Below, piece by piece: positions 21,515-31,601 of a stretch of 64,000 nt of DNA. Source of the DNA: Candidatus Vallotiella sp. (ex Adelges kitamiensis) (GTDB lineage Bacteria > Pseudomonadota > Gammaproteobacteria > Burkholderiales > Burkholderiaceae); assembly GCF_020342435.1 (NCBI RefSeq), contig NZ_CP080504.1:18309-82308 (forward strand), given 5' to 3'. The position numbers were made by a program, and so were the translations under genes. The notes under the pieces are model-generated. The model worked only from the letters and a program-made list of their open reading frames with translations, did not search any database and was not told the origin of the DNA. Numbering within the stretch: the first letter of the stretch is position 1; each line of letters opens with the position of its first letter.

Positions 21515-23920
21515 CTAGTCCTCGAATATTTTTAATATATGTTCTAATTTAGATCTCCCAACAGTCGTGTTGAGGCTTGAGTCAAGAGTGTCGCTTATTG
21601 ATTCCTCAATAAGCGCTGAGGAAGGCATATCTACCCTTTCAACAAAACCTAAGCCTGGCAGCATATTAGCGTAATATAGCTCGCCATCGATTTCTTCTAT
21701 GCCTGATGGGCATGGCATAGTATACACAGGCTTGTTTTGAAGCGCCCGGTCCATGTAATTAATCCAAATAGGCAATGCAAGGCTGCTCCCGGTTTCATGA
21801 TCGCCTAGGCTATGTGAGCTGTCAAAGCCGATCCATGCTACCGCTACTAGCGTGTGCTGGTATCCAGCGAACCAAGCGTCGCGAGATTCGTTAGTCGTTC
21901 CGGTCTTGCCACCAATATCAACACGCTTTAGTACATTCGATTTAGCGCCTGTTCCATGCTGTGCGACGTCAATTAGAAGATTATTCATGATATACGCATT
22001 ACGTGGATCAAGCACCCGAGGCGCATTTTGCTCAGCTATTACTGGCCGTGCTCGCGTAACGAGCACGCCGCGCGCATCAGTCACCTCAGCAATCAAGTAG
22101 GGATTAATACGGTAGCCGCCATTAGCAAATACCGCATACCCAGCGGCCATTTGCAATGGTGTGACAAGCCCTGCGCCAAGTGCCATTGGCAGATAGGCAG
22201 GATGTTTATCTGGGTTGAAACCGAAGTACCTGATATGATTCCTCGCGTAATGCGTACCGATGTAGTTCAAAATTCGGATTGATACAAGGTTTCTCGACTT
22301 CTGTAGCGCAGTGCGCATCGTTATTGGACCATCATAGTCTCCGCCGTAGTTCCTCGGCTCCCAAGCCCGGCCGCCTGGAGTAGTTGGCGGAAAGTATAGC
22401 GGTGCGTCATTGATAATCGTTGCTGGACCCAGGCCCTTATCCAGCGCAGCGGAATAGATAAATGGCTTGAAGCTTGAACCAGGCTGGCGCCATGCCTGCG
22501 TAACGTGATTAAATTTACTCTTATTGAAATCAAATCCGCCAATCAGAGAGCGGATTGCGCCGCTCTGTGGCGTGAGTGCGATGAGTGCGCCCTCAACCTG
22601 CGGCAACTGTACAATGCTAAACGAACTATCTGTATTTTTAGTGATGCGGATAATCGATCCTGGGTAGATGCGCTGCTGCCGGTGGGCCCGACTAGATAGG
22701 GCTGCGGATGCAAAACGCAGCCCATTGTTTCGAATAACAATGGTGTGTCCATTAACTAGTGAAGCTTTAACTTCGTGGGAATTGGCTGCAGTGACAACAG
22801 TAGCGATCAGGTCGCCACTGTCCGGATGCTTAAGCAATGCATCGTCGATCGCTTGTTCTCGCTTAATGGCGTCACGAGGTAATTTAACGAATCCTTCTGG
22901 CCCACGATAACTATGTCGCCGATCGTAGTCCATTACACCTTTGTATACAGCGCGATATGCCGTTTCTTGATCCGATGAGTTAATAGTTGTCATAACTTCG
23001 AAGCCGCGCGTGTAGATCTCATCGTGATATTGCGAGTACATTAATTGTCGCACTATCTCCGCTACATATTCAGCGTGTACGCTGTATGGAGTGCTCACTT
23101 TTTTAAGCGTAATTGGCTCTTGTATCGCCGAGTTATATTGATCTGTATTGATGTAGCTTAACTTAAGCATACGCTGCAGGATGTACTCCTGTCGAATCTT
23201 TGCTCGTCGAGGGTTTACTATAGGATTATATGCAGATGGTGCTTTAGGTAGACCGGCGAGCATAGCCGCCTGAGCAAGTGTTAAATTTTTTAAATCTTTT
23301 CCGAAGTAGACGTGCGCTGCACTAGCGAAACCATATGCACGGTGGCCAAGATAGACATGATTCATATAGACCTCTAGAATCTGATTCTTCGTTAATGCTG
23401 ACTCGATCTTGTATGCAAGCAGAATTTCGTACAGCTTGCGCGTGTAAGTTTTCTTGCTAGATAGGAAGAAGTTACGAGCAACCTGCATTGTGATTGTGCT
23501 AGCGCCTTGAGCATTACTACCTTGAGTAAAATTAGCTATGCTAGCGCGAAGAATACCGGTTAGGTCAACGCCGCTGTGATCGTAGAATCGATAGTCTTCG
23601 ATCGCTAGCACTGCTTTTTTCAGCGTTTCCGTGATTTCATTAAGTTGAACAACATTTCTGCGTTCCTTACCGAATTCTCCAATTAGCACATGATCCTCTG
23701 TATAGATACGTAGTGGAATGTTAGGCCGATAGTCCGTCAGTGCGTTCAACGGAGGGAGGTTGCGCCCAGCAACGATTACCACGTAGTACAGCACTAATCC
23801 TAGTGCCACAGCTGTTCCGATAAGTAGGCTGATGGTCACAACCAAAAACCGCCACCACGACGTACCTTTATACTTAGTATCGGATGGAGAAAAAGAGACG
23901 TCAGGTGTCGTCGATTGCAT
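21515..23920 (-). CDS. mrcA: Penicillin-binding protein 1A, bifunctional transglycosylase/transpeptidase
   Basis: A class A penicillin-binding protein that polymerises and cross-links peptidoglycan at the outer face of the inner membrane. The 801 residues are full length. A single membrane anchor spans about residues 24-51. The glycosyltransferase (GT51) domain has EDYRFYDHSG at about 108 and the STITMQVARNFFL motif. The transpeptidase domain has SSFKPF (active serine), SRN and KTGTT. Active sites are all present, so this gene looks functional. Its retention with murA indicates the symbiont keeps a peptidoglycan wall. Wide decayed gaps flank it on both sides. Confidence 0.96.
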   Translation of the reverse strand: MQSTTPDVSFSPSDTKYKGTSWWRFLVVTISLLIGTAVALGLVLYYVVIVAGRNLPPLNALTDYRPNIPLRIYTEDHVLIGEFGKERRNVVQLNEITETLKKAVLAIEDYRFYDHSGVDLTGILRASIANFTQGSNAQGASTITMQVARNFFLSSKKTYTRKLYEILLAYKIESALTKNQILEVYMNHVYLGHRAYGFASAAHVYFGKDLKNLTLAQAAMLAGLPKAPSAYNPIVNPRRAKIRQEYILQRMLKLSYINTDQYNSAIQEPITLKKVSTPYSVHAEYVAEIVRQLMYSQYHDEIYTRGFEVMTTINSSDQETAYRAVYKGVMDYDRRHSYRGPEGFVKLPRDAIKREQAIDDALLKHPDSGDLIATVVTAANSHEVKASLVNGHTIVIRNNGLRFASAALSSRAHRQQRIYPGSIIRITKNTDSSFSIVQLPQVEGALIALTPQSGAIRSLIGGFDFNKSKFNHVTQAWRQPGSSFKPFIYSAALDKGLGPATIINDAPLYFPPTTPGGRAWEPRNYGGDYDGPITMRTALQKSRNLVSIRILNYIGTHYARNHIRYFGFNPDKHPAYLPMALGAGLVTPLQMAAGYAVFANGGYRINPYLIAEVTDARGVLVTRARPVIAEQNAPRVLDPRNAYIMNNLLIDVAQHGTGAKSNVLKRVDIGGKTGTTNESRDAWFAGYQHTLVAVAWIGFDSSHSLGDHETGSSLALPIWINYMDRALQNKPVYTMPCPSGIEEIDGELYYANMLPGLGFVERVDMPSSALIEESISDTLDSSLNTTVGRSKLEHILKIFED

Positions 23921-24654
23921 GAGAATACCAAAAACACGAACCCGTAATTATAATGTGGGCTGCTGACATAGTTGTTTTTCCCTAGATAGCAGGGATACTG
24001 ATTGTCAGCACATATGGTGTGATTGATCAACTAATAGTGGAGCAACTAATTTTTAAAGAAAGTATAGTTACCTAGATGCCTCTTCGAACGCAAAGTCATA
24101 AGATTTCTGTTAGAAGCAGCGGAGTGAGAGCAAGCTAATTTAGAATGTGCTTTTTTTGTTAGATGCTGGTTCTAAAATTTGGCGTGTCATACGTATTCGA
24201 GCAGTATGCTTGTACAATGTTTCCATGCTAGTATCAGCACTAGTCTACCTTACTTATTAGGCTAGCACGCTACATTCATGGCTTTACATCGGGGGAGGTT
24301 CAAGTTTTTCGTATTTAATAAATAAATTGAGGTCTTAATTTACTTAACATAGATCTATTGTCGACCAATGTTAGTTGTCTATGGTAAATCATCGCGAGAA
24401 AGTGATGGCTACTATCGTTTGCAGTATATTATAAATCAATTTCACCTATAAAAAAAGCTCATATCTGACATTTATAGATTATGTGTGGGTCTATGTCGGG
24501 GAAAGACAGGCTTCGCACTGAGCTGCTTTTATAAATAAAACTGTATATTTCGGGGCCTATAAATCGCTTTAATCCGATGCGCGTTGGTAGTGCCACAATG
24601 ACAGTGACTAAGCTTAGCTTGCGAATAGCGTAGCCACTGCCACGCTTCCGCATA
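23921..24654. other. Gap between mrcA and the ABC transporter
   Basis: About 730 bp with no recognised gene. A 68-residue minus-strand frame (24459-24665) overlaps the end of the transporter gene and has no recognised homology or ribosome binding site, so I do not call it. Confidence 0.45.
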
Positions 24655-26376
24655 TTAATTCTCACTCATTACTTCGATTTTCTCATCGTGCATTGCCTGC
24701 ACCGACTCTCGATGTGCAACACTGACAATTGCTGCATGAGCTAGATTTGTCCTTAGCACTTGGTATAGCGCTGTCTCGGTATCAATATCAAGTGCGCTAG
24801 TAGATTCGTCAAGGAATAGGAAATCGGGCTTTTGTAATAGCACGCGAACAATGGCTAGGCGTTGCTGTTCGCCCGGCGATAGAATGCGCCCCCAATGATC
24901 GATCACATCGAGCTTGTCGACTAATTTACCTAGCCGACATACTTGAAGTACATTAATATAATCTTCATTAGTAAAAGCGATGGCATCCGCTGGATAAGAT
25001 AAGACTTTCCTGAGCTCGCAAATTGGCACATAGCTTTTCTGTGGTACAAACATAAGCTTTGCATTAACAGGGATTTCGATTGTGCCGCTACCAAATGGCC
25101 ATAGGCCGGCGAGTGAGCGCAGCAGTATGCTTTTACCGGAGCCAGATGCGCCTCGTACTAGAACCTGCGAGCCAGATGCGATATCAATCGAGCCGATTGT
25201 CGACAGCAGTGTGCCATCTGGATGTAGAAGCTGAAGCGCCCGTACTCGTAGCGCCGTTGTATCGGTGATCCGAGTGTGAGTGATATTATGCTTAGTAGAA
25301 TGAGAGGCTGACTCGAGTAACCTCGGTTGCACTATGGCGTGTTTGAATTCCTTTAGACGATTAGTCACTGCGCGCCATGTAGCTAAAGTTGAGTAGCTTC
25401 CAATAAACCACGAGAACGAGCTGCTGACGGTACCGAACGCGCTTATTGTTTGCTGATAACCGCCATAGCTGACTACCTTAGAAAAGTATTTCGGTGCAGT
25501 AGCGATAAACGGGAACACAATAGCTAGTTGCGAATAGCTGACTATGACAAAGTTCAGCCGCTTTGTGTAGCGCATAATCATCCGCCAATTATCGCGGATA
25601 CGCTTAAAACTGCCTTGCAGTGCTTTCTCCTCAAATAGCTCGCCCTCGTATAAGGCAATCTGATCCGCATTTTCGCGTAAACGAATTAACGAAAAACGAA
25701 AGTCTGCCTCGACACGTTGTTGTTGGTAGTTAATCGACATGAGTGGATTATTAACGCGATGCGTGATATATGAGCCGACTACTGCGTAGAGTAAGCTAGT
25801 CCATACCATATAGCCAGGCACTGTTACATCGGTGCCAAACACGGTAAAGTTAAGTGAGCCAGCTAAGTGCCAGAGGACATTACTAAACCAGAGTAATGTG
25901 ACAGACGTGGACAGAAAATCTAGTGAAAGAGAAAGTGTCGTACTTGCCATTTCCTGTAGATCTATTGAAACTCGCTGGTCAGGATTGTCTAAGAGCTTAT
26001 CACGTTCGATACGATAGTACGCGCGGCCTAATAGCCACTCGTGCATGTATTGTGTGGTGAGCCACTGGCGCCAGCGGAATTCGATCATCTGTCGGAAGTA
26101 TATTCGGTATGAACCGAGAAGGATCAGCGCCATCGCGATTACTATAAATTGCAGTAGAGAATGCTTAAAAACCGGATAGTTATACTGCTGGATTGCATCA
26201 AAAAACACGCGCTGCCACGTATTAAACCACGCGTTGACTGCTACCATTATCATATTTATCGTGACTACCAGTAAGAGCAGTCCCCAGGCGATCCACTTTT
26301 CGTTTGATACCCAATACGGTTTGATCAGGTTCCATGTCGTAATTCGTTCGTTAGCGACTAATTCTGGTTGACTCAT
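24655..26376 (-). CDS. SbmA/BacA-type ABC transporter, fused membrane and ATPase domains
   Basis: An inner-membrane transporter of the ABC_membrane_2 family (SbmA, BacA, YddA and peroxisomal ABCD relatives). The 573 residues have about six N-terminal membrane segments, with the family signature region FRWRQWLTTQYMHEWLLGRAYYRI and a DNPDQR motif, then an ATPase with Walker A GASGSGKS near 410, signature LSPGEQQR and Walker B FLFLDEST. BacA-type proteins take up peptides and vitamin B12 in rhizobia and mycobacteria and are needed for chronic symbiosis; the substrate here is unknown. AAGGA lies upstream, separated from the ATG by a run of eight C. Confidence 0.88.
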   Translation of the reverse strand: MSQPELVANERITTWNLIKPYWVSNEKWIAWGLLLLVVTINMIMVAVNAWFNTWQRVFFDAIQQYNYPVFKHSLLQFIVIAMALILLGSYRIYFRQMIEFRWRQWLTTQYMHEWLLGRAYYRIERDKLLDNPDQRVSIDLQEMASTTLSLSLDFLSTSVTLLWFSNVLWHLAGSLNFTVFGTDVTVPGYMVWTSLLYAVVGSYITHRVNNPLMSINYQQQRVEADFRFSLIRLRENADQIALYEGELFEEKALQGSFKRIRDNWRMIMRYTKRLNFVIVSYSQLAIVFPFIATAPKYFSKVVSYGGYQQTISAFGTVSSSFSWFIGSYSTLATWRAVTNRLKEFKHAIVQPRLLESASHSTKHNITHTRITDTTALRVRALQLLHPDGTLLSTIGSIDIASGSQVLVRGASGSGKSILLRSLAGLWPFGSGTIEIPVNAKLMFVPQKSYVPICELRKVLSYPADAIAFTNEDYINVLQVCRLGKLVDKLDVIDHWGRILSPGEQQRLAIVRVLLQKPDFLFLDESTSALDIDTETALYQVLRTNLAHAAIVSVAHRESVQAMHDEKIEVMSEN

Positions 26377-26776
26377 AGGGGGGGGATTCCTTAAATCAGG
26401 CTATTCACTGGTGCTCGAATTATGTCGCGAATATCCTGGCAACAGCCGACTCATTCCAGTAAAAATTATTGGGGTTGCTGTCATTCCGGTTTAAGGCTCG
26501 AGATAGGCAGCTCAGTTAGCTGCTATTGTGCCAGAGCAGCTCATTGCAACTTAAAGCAGTTTTGTGATCTAATAGGAGTGGATAAAAAATGATTTGCGCG
26601 ATACTTGCACTGATGTATGTTTTTAGATCAACGTACATCAAACTGTGCATTTCTAAGTCGGTTAAAAAGCCTGTTCGCACTTGCTAATAATTCATTGCGG
26701 GCTAGGTCTCTACTCAGATCTAGATCTCCCAGTTTCGTCCTTGTACTCCTATTCCCGTATATAGAATTCGATTGCC
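26377..26776. other. Divergent intergenic region between the ABC transporter and thiO
   Basis: 400 bp separating two divergent genes, so it should carry both promoters. I saw a small hairpin, GCAGCT against AGCTGC around 26508-26523, but no convincing TPP riboswitch: the conserved CUGAGA and ACCUGAU blocks are not present in the right arrangement. Confidence 0.4.
26378..26385 (-). repeat. C8 homopolymer between ribosome binding site and start of the ABC transporter gene
   Basis: Read on the gene strand, AAGGA is followed by AT, eight C, T and the ATG. The tract sets the spacing between the Shine-Dalgarno sequence and the start codon, so slippage would change translation efficiency. Confidence 0.7.
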
Positions 26777-27925
26777 GTGCACCAATCTAATTCCCATTTA
26801 GAAACGGCATTCCGCGCCACGCTGACGCCTGATGTCGCAGTATTAGGCGGTGGCTTGTCGGGCCGTCTCATTGCTTGGCGGCTCGCGCGCACTGGCCATT
26901 ATGTCGCACTGTATGATCAGGGTGAGCCTAGCGGCTACTGCGGCGCAGCGTGGGTCGCTGCGGCTATGCTAGCGCCACTAGCCGAAGCAATTAGTGCTGA
27001 GAGATTTCTGGTGGAGCTGGGTGCCGTATCACTCGAGCGTTGGGCTGAATGGTTGCCGCAGCTGCCACAACCAGTATTTTTTCAGCGTAACGGCACTTTG
27101 ATTGTTTGGCATGCACCTGATCGCGCAGAATGGCTATTGTTCGAGCGTCATGTGCGAGTGAATGTGCCTATTACCATGCAGCGCGATGGCATCGTTTCGC
27201 TGCACGGTGCCCAGGTTACCCAAGCTGAACCGGCACTTGGTACGCGTTTCCGCGAAGCACGTCTTTTAGTTGGCGAGGGGCAATTAGACAATCGGCAGTT
27301 GCTATTAGCTTTAGCTAATGCACTCGACGAACTGCATGTCAAAACGCATTGGCATACCCATGTGCGCGAGGATAATATGCCTACCGCTGGTTTACTAATC
27401 GATTGCCGCGGACTTGGTGCGAAGTGTGCATGGTCCAGTTTGCGCGGCTTGCGGGGCGAAGTTGCTCGTGTTCATGCACCAGGCATTGGTTTAAGACGCC
27501 CAGTGCGTCTTTTACATCCACGCTATCCTTTATATATCGCGCCTAAACAGAATGATCACTATGTGATTGGAGCTACTGAGATCGAGGGCGAGGATATGTC
27601 GCCAATGAGCGTAAGATCAGCGCTCGAGTTATTGTCGGCAGCATACTCCATACATCCCGCCTTCAGCGAAGGTCGGATCCTTGAGCTGAATACACATTGC
27701 CGGCCTACATTACCAGACCATCGACCTATCCTGTTATGGGATGGCGCGTCTATGCTGCGAGTTAATGGCTTATACCGCCATGGTTATATGATTGCACCGG
27801 AGATAGTACGTGAAACCGTAGCAATAGCCGGTGCGTTGCTTAATACACAAGTAAAAGATCTAGATGATTTTAATACATGGCGCACCGCATCGCGCTGGCC
27901 GATGCTTTATCGTATGGCTAGCTAG
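26777..27925 (+). CDS. thiO: Glycine oxidase ThiO (FAD-dependent), GTG start
   Basis: ThiO oxidises glycine to the dehydroglycine needed to build the thiazole ring of thiamin. The 382 residues have the FAD-binding glycine-rich motif VLGGGLSGRLIAWRLARTGH near residue 22 and a C-terminal DAO-family segment (RPTLPDHRPILLW, then GLYRHGYMIAPEI). The frame opens with GTG at 26777; no better start is seen. It heads a tight thiO-thiS-thiG-thiE cluster, as in Burkholderia. Confidence 0.92.
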   Translation: MHQSNSHLETAFRATLTPDVAVLGGGLSGRLIAWRLARTGHYVALYDQGEPSGYCGAAWVAAAMLAPLAEAISAERFLVELGAVSLERWAEWLPQLPQPVFFQRNGTLIVWHAPDRAEWLLFERHVRVNVPITMQRDGIVSLHGAQVTQAEPALGTRFREARLLVGEGQLDNRQLLLALANALDELHVKTHWHTHVREDNMPTAGLLIDCRGLGAKCAWSSLRGLRGEVARVHAPGIGLRRPVRLLHPRYPLYIAPKQNDHYVIGATEIEGEDMSPMSVRSALELLSAAYSIHPAFSEGRILELNTHCRPTLPDHRPILLWDGASMLRVNGLYRHGYMIAPEIVRETVAIAGALLNTQVKDLDDFNTWRTASRWPMLYRMAS

Positions 27926-27937
27926 CCTAATAAATAA

Positions 27938-28138
27938 ATGAATATTCGAATTAATAATCAGCCGTTTTCTGTGCCAGATAATACGTGTCTTACTGCCGCG
28001 CTAGCCTCGTATGGTGAAGTGCCATTGCTGTATGCAATTGCGATTAATGGTGAATTTGTGCCACGCGCACAGCATTCTTCGCGTGAACTTAAGCAAGGTG
28101 ACAGAATTGACGTTATAAAGCCTGTAGTAGGAGGATAA
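27938..28138 (+). CDS. thiS: Sulfur carrier protein ThiS
   Basis: ThiS is a ubiquitin-like carrier that delivers sulfur as a C-terminal thiocarboxylate to ThiG. The 66 residues end in VVGG, the required diglycine. It begins 12 bp after thiO. The adenylating enzyme ThiF/MoeB and the sulfur source must be encoded outside this window. Confidence 0.95.
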   Translation: MNIRINNQPFSVPDNTCLTAALASYGEVPLLYAIAINGEFVPRAQHSSRELKQGDRIDVIKPVVGG

Positions 28139-28202
28139 GAAGTAGCAACACGCTATGGGTAGCGATAATCTGACCTATCGGTCATCAAAACTGACGGAAA
28201 TA

Positions 28203-29054
28203 ATGATGAATTCGCATTCCATCTCTGACGCGCTAGTCCTGTATGGACAACTCTTTACAAGCCGGATGTTGCTCGGTACTGCCCGCTACCCCTCGCTGCA
28301 TGCACTCGAAGCTTCAATTAAGGCTGCTCAGCCGGCAATGGTAACCGTTGCACTGCGTCGCCAACTGGCTATGTCAAGAAACACCGATGTTGGTTTTTTA
28401 GACATGTTGAGGCGACAGAGTGTGGCGTTGTTACCTAATACTGCTGGTTGTCATACCGTCAATGAGGCGGTAACGACCGCTAAGATGGCTCGCGAAGTAT
28501 TCGAAACTAATTGGATTAAGCTCGAAATTATAGGAGATGACTACACCCTGCATCCCGATCCAGTTGGTTTAATTGAAGCTGCGGAAATTCTTGTGCGGGA
28601 CGGCTTCAAGGTGCTGCCGTATTGTACAGAAGACCTTGTTGTTGCGGAGCGGCTGGTCAATGCCGGGTGCGAGACATTGATGCCGTGGGGAGCGCCGATT
28701 GGTACTGGTAAGGGAGTAGTAAATCCATATGGGCTTAAGCTATTGAGAGAGCGCTTGAGGGGTATTCCGCTTATCGTCGACGCGGGACTAGGTGTCCCAT
28801 CACATGCTTGCCGGGTAATGGAATGGGGGTTTGAGGCTGTACTACTAAATACGGCGGTATCGCAAGCGGCGCAGCCTGATACGATGGCGCGGGCATTCTC
28901 AAGCGCTATCAATGCAGGCCGTCAAGCATATTTGGCTGGGCCAATGCTGGAGCGTGATAGCGCTTGTCCAAGTACACCGATAGTTGGTATGCCCTTCTGG
29001 CATCAGAAGGACGACTGCTCCTCATCAGTTGGCGCTGCCTTCCCCGCTCTATAG
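28203..29054 (+). CDS. thiG: Thiazole synthase ThiG
   Basis: ThiG condenses deoxyxylulose phosphate, dehydroglycine and the ThiS thiocarboxylate into the thiazole phosphate moiety. I start at 28203 ([15 protein letters not shown]); an ATG at 28155 opens the same frame but adds unrelated residues. The catalytic lysine lies in [10 protein letters not shown], and the [12 protein letters not shown] and [10 protein letters not shown] loops are intact. The usual end GMPFWHQ is followed by about fifteen extra residues that run toward the thiE ribosome binding site, probably a lost stop codon. Confidence 0.94.
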   Translation: MMNSHSISDALVLYGQLFTSRMLLGTARYPSLHALEASIKAAQPAMVTVALRRQLAMSRNTDVGFLDMLRRQSVALLPNTAGCHTVNEAVTTAKMAREVFETNWIKLEIIGDDYTLHPDPVGLIEAAEILVRDGFKVLPYCTEDLVVAERLVNAGCETLMPWGAPIGTGKGVVNPYGLKLLRERLRGIPLIVDAGLGVPSHACRVMEWGFEAVLLNTAVSQAAQPDTMARAFSSAINAGRQAYLAGPMLERDSACPSTPIVGMPFWHQKDDCSSSVGAAFPAL

Positions 29055-29064
29055 GGGAGAAGCT

Positions 29065-30186
29065 ATGAGCAATTTTTTGCTATGGGAGAATAAGATTTTT
29101 TATCCAGCATCGGATAAACTGCTGAAGACTACAAAGCAAATACGAGCAAAGTTGGGTGATTGGCCGCATGCACGCCAGCCTATACGTATTTGTTTTATGC
29201 CGTTACCGCCCTTTCTAGGGCAGCATGATGTAATCATAGCAACTGGTTCGCGGCTGCACGCAACTGATATCACGTTCTGGGTGGCTTCTGGGGCTGCGGT
29301 GCTAGATGCATCAGCATCTACTACCATTAGGTTATATCGGGGAGATACGATTCGTATATTAGAAGCCTCATCTCGGTGTGACGACTGGATTTCAGCGCTT
29401 GCCGCATTTATTGATTGTGGCTACGAGATACATGATGCCTTATGTCTTGCCTTGGCTTGGCGACATGGCGATGAGCATAAGCAGGATCCATGGCCGACTG
29501 ACTTATCACGCTTCCCGCGCGTACTGGGGTTGCCCGATGCGCCGATCCTACCATTTGCCAAGTGCCCGGAGCGTCTTGGTTTATATCCCATCGTACCTAC
29601 TGCTAACTGGATCGTCCAACTTCTACCTTTGGGTGTACGTACGGTGCAACTACGCCAAAAAGTTGATATAACGAATCCGTATGATTTAGCCGCCCTGCAG
29701 GCCGATGTGCACAGAGCTGTTATAGTTGGTCAGCGCTATAAGAATGCACGTGTGTTTATCAATGACTACTGGCAATTAGCGCTTAAAGAACGCGCATACG
29801 GCGTACATTTAGGTCAGGAAGATTTATGGTATGCAGATATTAATGCCCTTATGCAAGCAGGCATTCGGCTAGGAATATCCTCGCACGGATACTATGAAAT
29901 ATTAGTCGCGCTGCACTTCAAGCCAAGCTATATTGCGCTAGGCGCAGTTTTTCCAACCTCTACTAAGATGATGCCTAGCTTGCCGCAGGGGCTTACGCGC
30001 CTTGCGCGTTATGTGCACTTCCTGGATGGAAAAATACCCTGCGTTGCAATTGGTGGCATTGATCTGCAATCTCTAAACAACGTACTATCTACTGGTGTGC
30101 GTAGTGCTGCAGTTGTGCGCGCAGTAACACAAGCTCATGACGTCGAAAAAACAATTTTTGCGTTACAAAGCAGATTTATGCGATGA
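29065..30186 (+). CDS. thiE: Thiamin-phosphate synthase ThiE with N-terminal extension
   Basis: ThiE joins the thiazole and hydroxymethylpyrimidine units to make thiamin phosphate. The start at 29065 follows GGGGAGA and gives [10 protein letters not shown] (373 residues); an earlier ATG lies inside thiG. The C-terminal 210 residues are the TIM-barrel synthase, with [23 protein letters not shown] and the phosphate-binding [11 protein letters not shown]. The first 160 residues are an extension also seen in Burkholderia ThiE; its function is not known to me. Last gene of the thi cluster. Confidence 0.92.
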   Translation: MSNFLLWENKIFYPASDKLLKTTKQIRAKLGDWPHARQPIRICFMPLPPFLGQHDVIIATGSRLHATDITFWVASGAAVLDASASTTIRLYRGDTIRILEASSRCDDWISALAAFIDCGYEIHDALCLALAWRHGDEHKQDPWPTDLSRFPRVLGLPDAPILPFAKCPERLGLYPIVPTANWIVQLLPLGVRTVQLRQKVDITNPYDLAALQADVHRAVIVGQRYKNARVFINDYWQLALKERAYGVHLGQEDLWYADINALMQAGIRLGISSHGYYEILVALHFKPSYIALGAVFPTSTKMMPSLPQGLTRLARYVHFLDGKIPCVAIGGIDLQSLNNVLSTGVRSAAVVRAVTQAHDVEKTIFALQSRFMR

Positions 30187-31309
30187 CAAAAGCTTTTCTA
30201 CCTCGTCAAGCAGTATGTAGTTGCTTCTCCCCCCACCTTATCTTATGTAAACGCCTACTACTTTAGCCCTGTATCGCAGTGTCTCATGGGAGATTTTGCG
30301 TCTTTTCTATCTGCGTAATAGTCTTGTTCCAATCTATATCTTGAATATAAATTTCAAGTGTGAGTAAACAGTTGTTACTTAGATGACTATCCCTAGCAGG
30401 ACGACACTCAGATGACAGTATTATTTAGTAGACTCATAAATAGGCGTCCTAGCCTAGGATAGAGTATTGTTCTAGTTCGGGGCTGTTTTATATGAAATAT
30501 TAATTATTTCATATTGCGCACTGTGGCATATGCGCATTGTCCACTAAAGAGATCTTATTTGTGCATATCCTTCTGACGAAACTTAATGTAGTTAACTTAT
30601 CGGTATACACAGTGCATAGCACACATTCCTCGAAGTATCGGAAGATATAGTGTGTTGAACAACATTAACATATACGCCTACACTAGGCGTTATCGCATTC
30701 TGCGCTTATTTATTCTTGTGATGTACGATGTGCTAGAGTTGACGTCAATCTCTAAGCTATTCGTATTCTCTTTCAGCAGACATGCTATTCGAGACACTTC
30801 TCCGAAGTTATATATGCCCAAATATCCTGAGTATGTAGCTATATATAGATAGTGAGACTGATAGTCTTTTGATTAATGCTATATGTAAGCACAATGCTAA
30901 TACGGGCTTCGGTTCCCCCCTTAATAGGAATTAGCGTACCGTCGAGGACAGAGGATACTATCTATTGGTTAAAACTAGTATATGCGTTCTCTGTTCTTTA
31001 AATCTAGCTGCGAGAAGAAAATAAAATTCGATAGCATCACTTGACTGAAGCTGTATGTAGCGTTCAAGAGTGTCTATGTAAGGCTAATTTCTAAATCTTA
31101 ATGATATTACTGCTCGACTAGAGTTAGAAGCGCACGTACTAAGTTAGTACATCACTCTGATCATCGGTTCTTCTTAGGGCAGGTCGAATATTTAATATGG
31201 GGGATATATCTAGCGAAGATGAGATGTAATTCAGATAAGAAACTATAGATGAACTAAGTTAGTAAAATTTTTACTGACACCAACTGGTATTTCAATATAT
31301 TTGTCGTTC
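30187..31309. other. Decayed region between thiE and the bolA relic
   Basis: About 1.1 kb without an intact gene. In Burkholderia a lipid-transport ABC cluster (mla-type) occupies this interval. I could not recognise any of its motifs, so those genes appear erased or deleted. A 66-residue open frame at 30652-30852 has no recognisable features. Confidence 0.5.
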
Positions 31310-31523
31310 AGTATTAATTCACTTGCTGCAACATGAGCTATTAATTACTGGGGCCCCGGAGCATAAACTAGTGACATTTTAGAACCTACCTACTGAGCAT
31401 CATTTGAGACAAACTGTTGATCAGATATGCGAGGAGATTTACCTATTGAGTCCAAAAACGCTGAAATTAACTAAGGCAAAATCGATAAGTGAAATTCGAA
31501 CGAGAATAAATGAGATAAGCTAG
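31310..31523 (+). pseudogene. bolA: bolA-family pseudogene
   Basis: BolA proteins work with monothiol glutaredoxins in iron-sulfur and redox signalling. Read in the + frame, the segment ending at the TAG at 31521 gives DQICEEIYLLSPKTL, aligning with the BolA C-terminal pattern GDRMREEIHALSMKTL. Upstream in the same frame QHELLITGAPEHKLVTF aligns with CEHLEVEGDGQHFFATI, then a stop codon interrupts the reading. There is no usable start. It lies directly before murA, where Burkholderia carries bolA, which supports the call. Confidence 0.7.
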
Positions 31524-31601
31524 CTGTGACAAACGATATCCCTGCGGCCCAGGCGGGCAAATACGGCGCGTCTGTTAGCAGTACAACGCGGAAGTAAACC
31601 A

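Noticed and set aside
24459..24665. 68-residue minus-strand frame after the ABC transporter
   Set aside because: It overlaps the transporter end, has no ribosome binding site and resembles no family I know.
26377..26776. TPP riboswitch upstream of thiO
   Set aside because: The conserved sequence blocks are not found in the proper order.
30652..30852. 66-residue + frame between thiE and murA
   Set aside because: No homology to the ABC-transporter genes expected there, no ribosome binding site, AT-rich composition like its surroundings.
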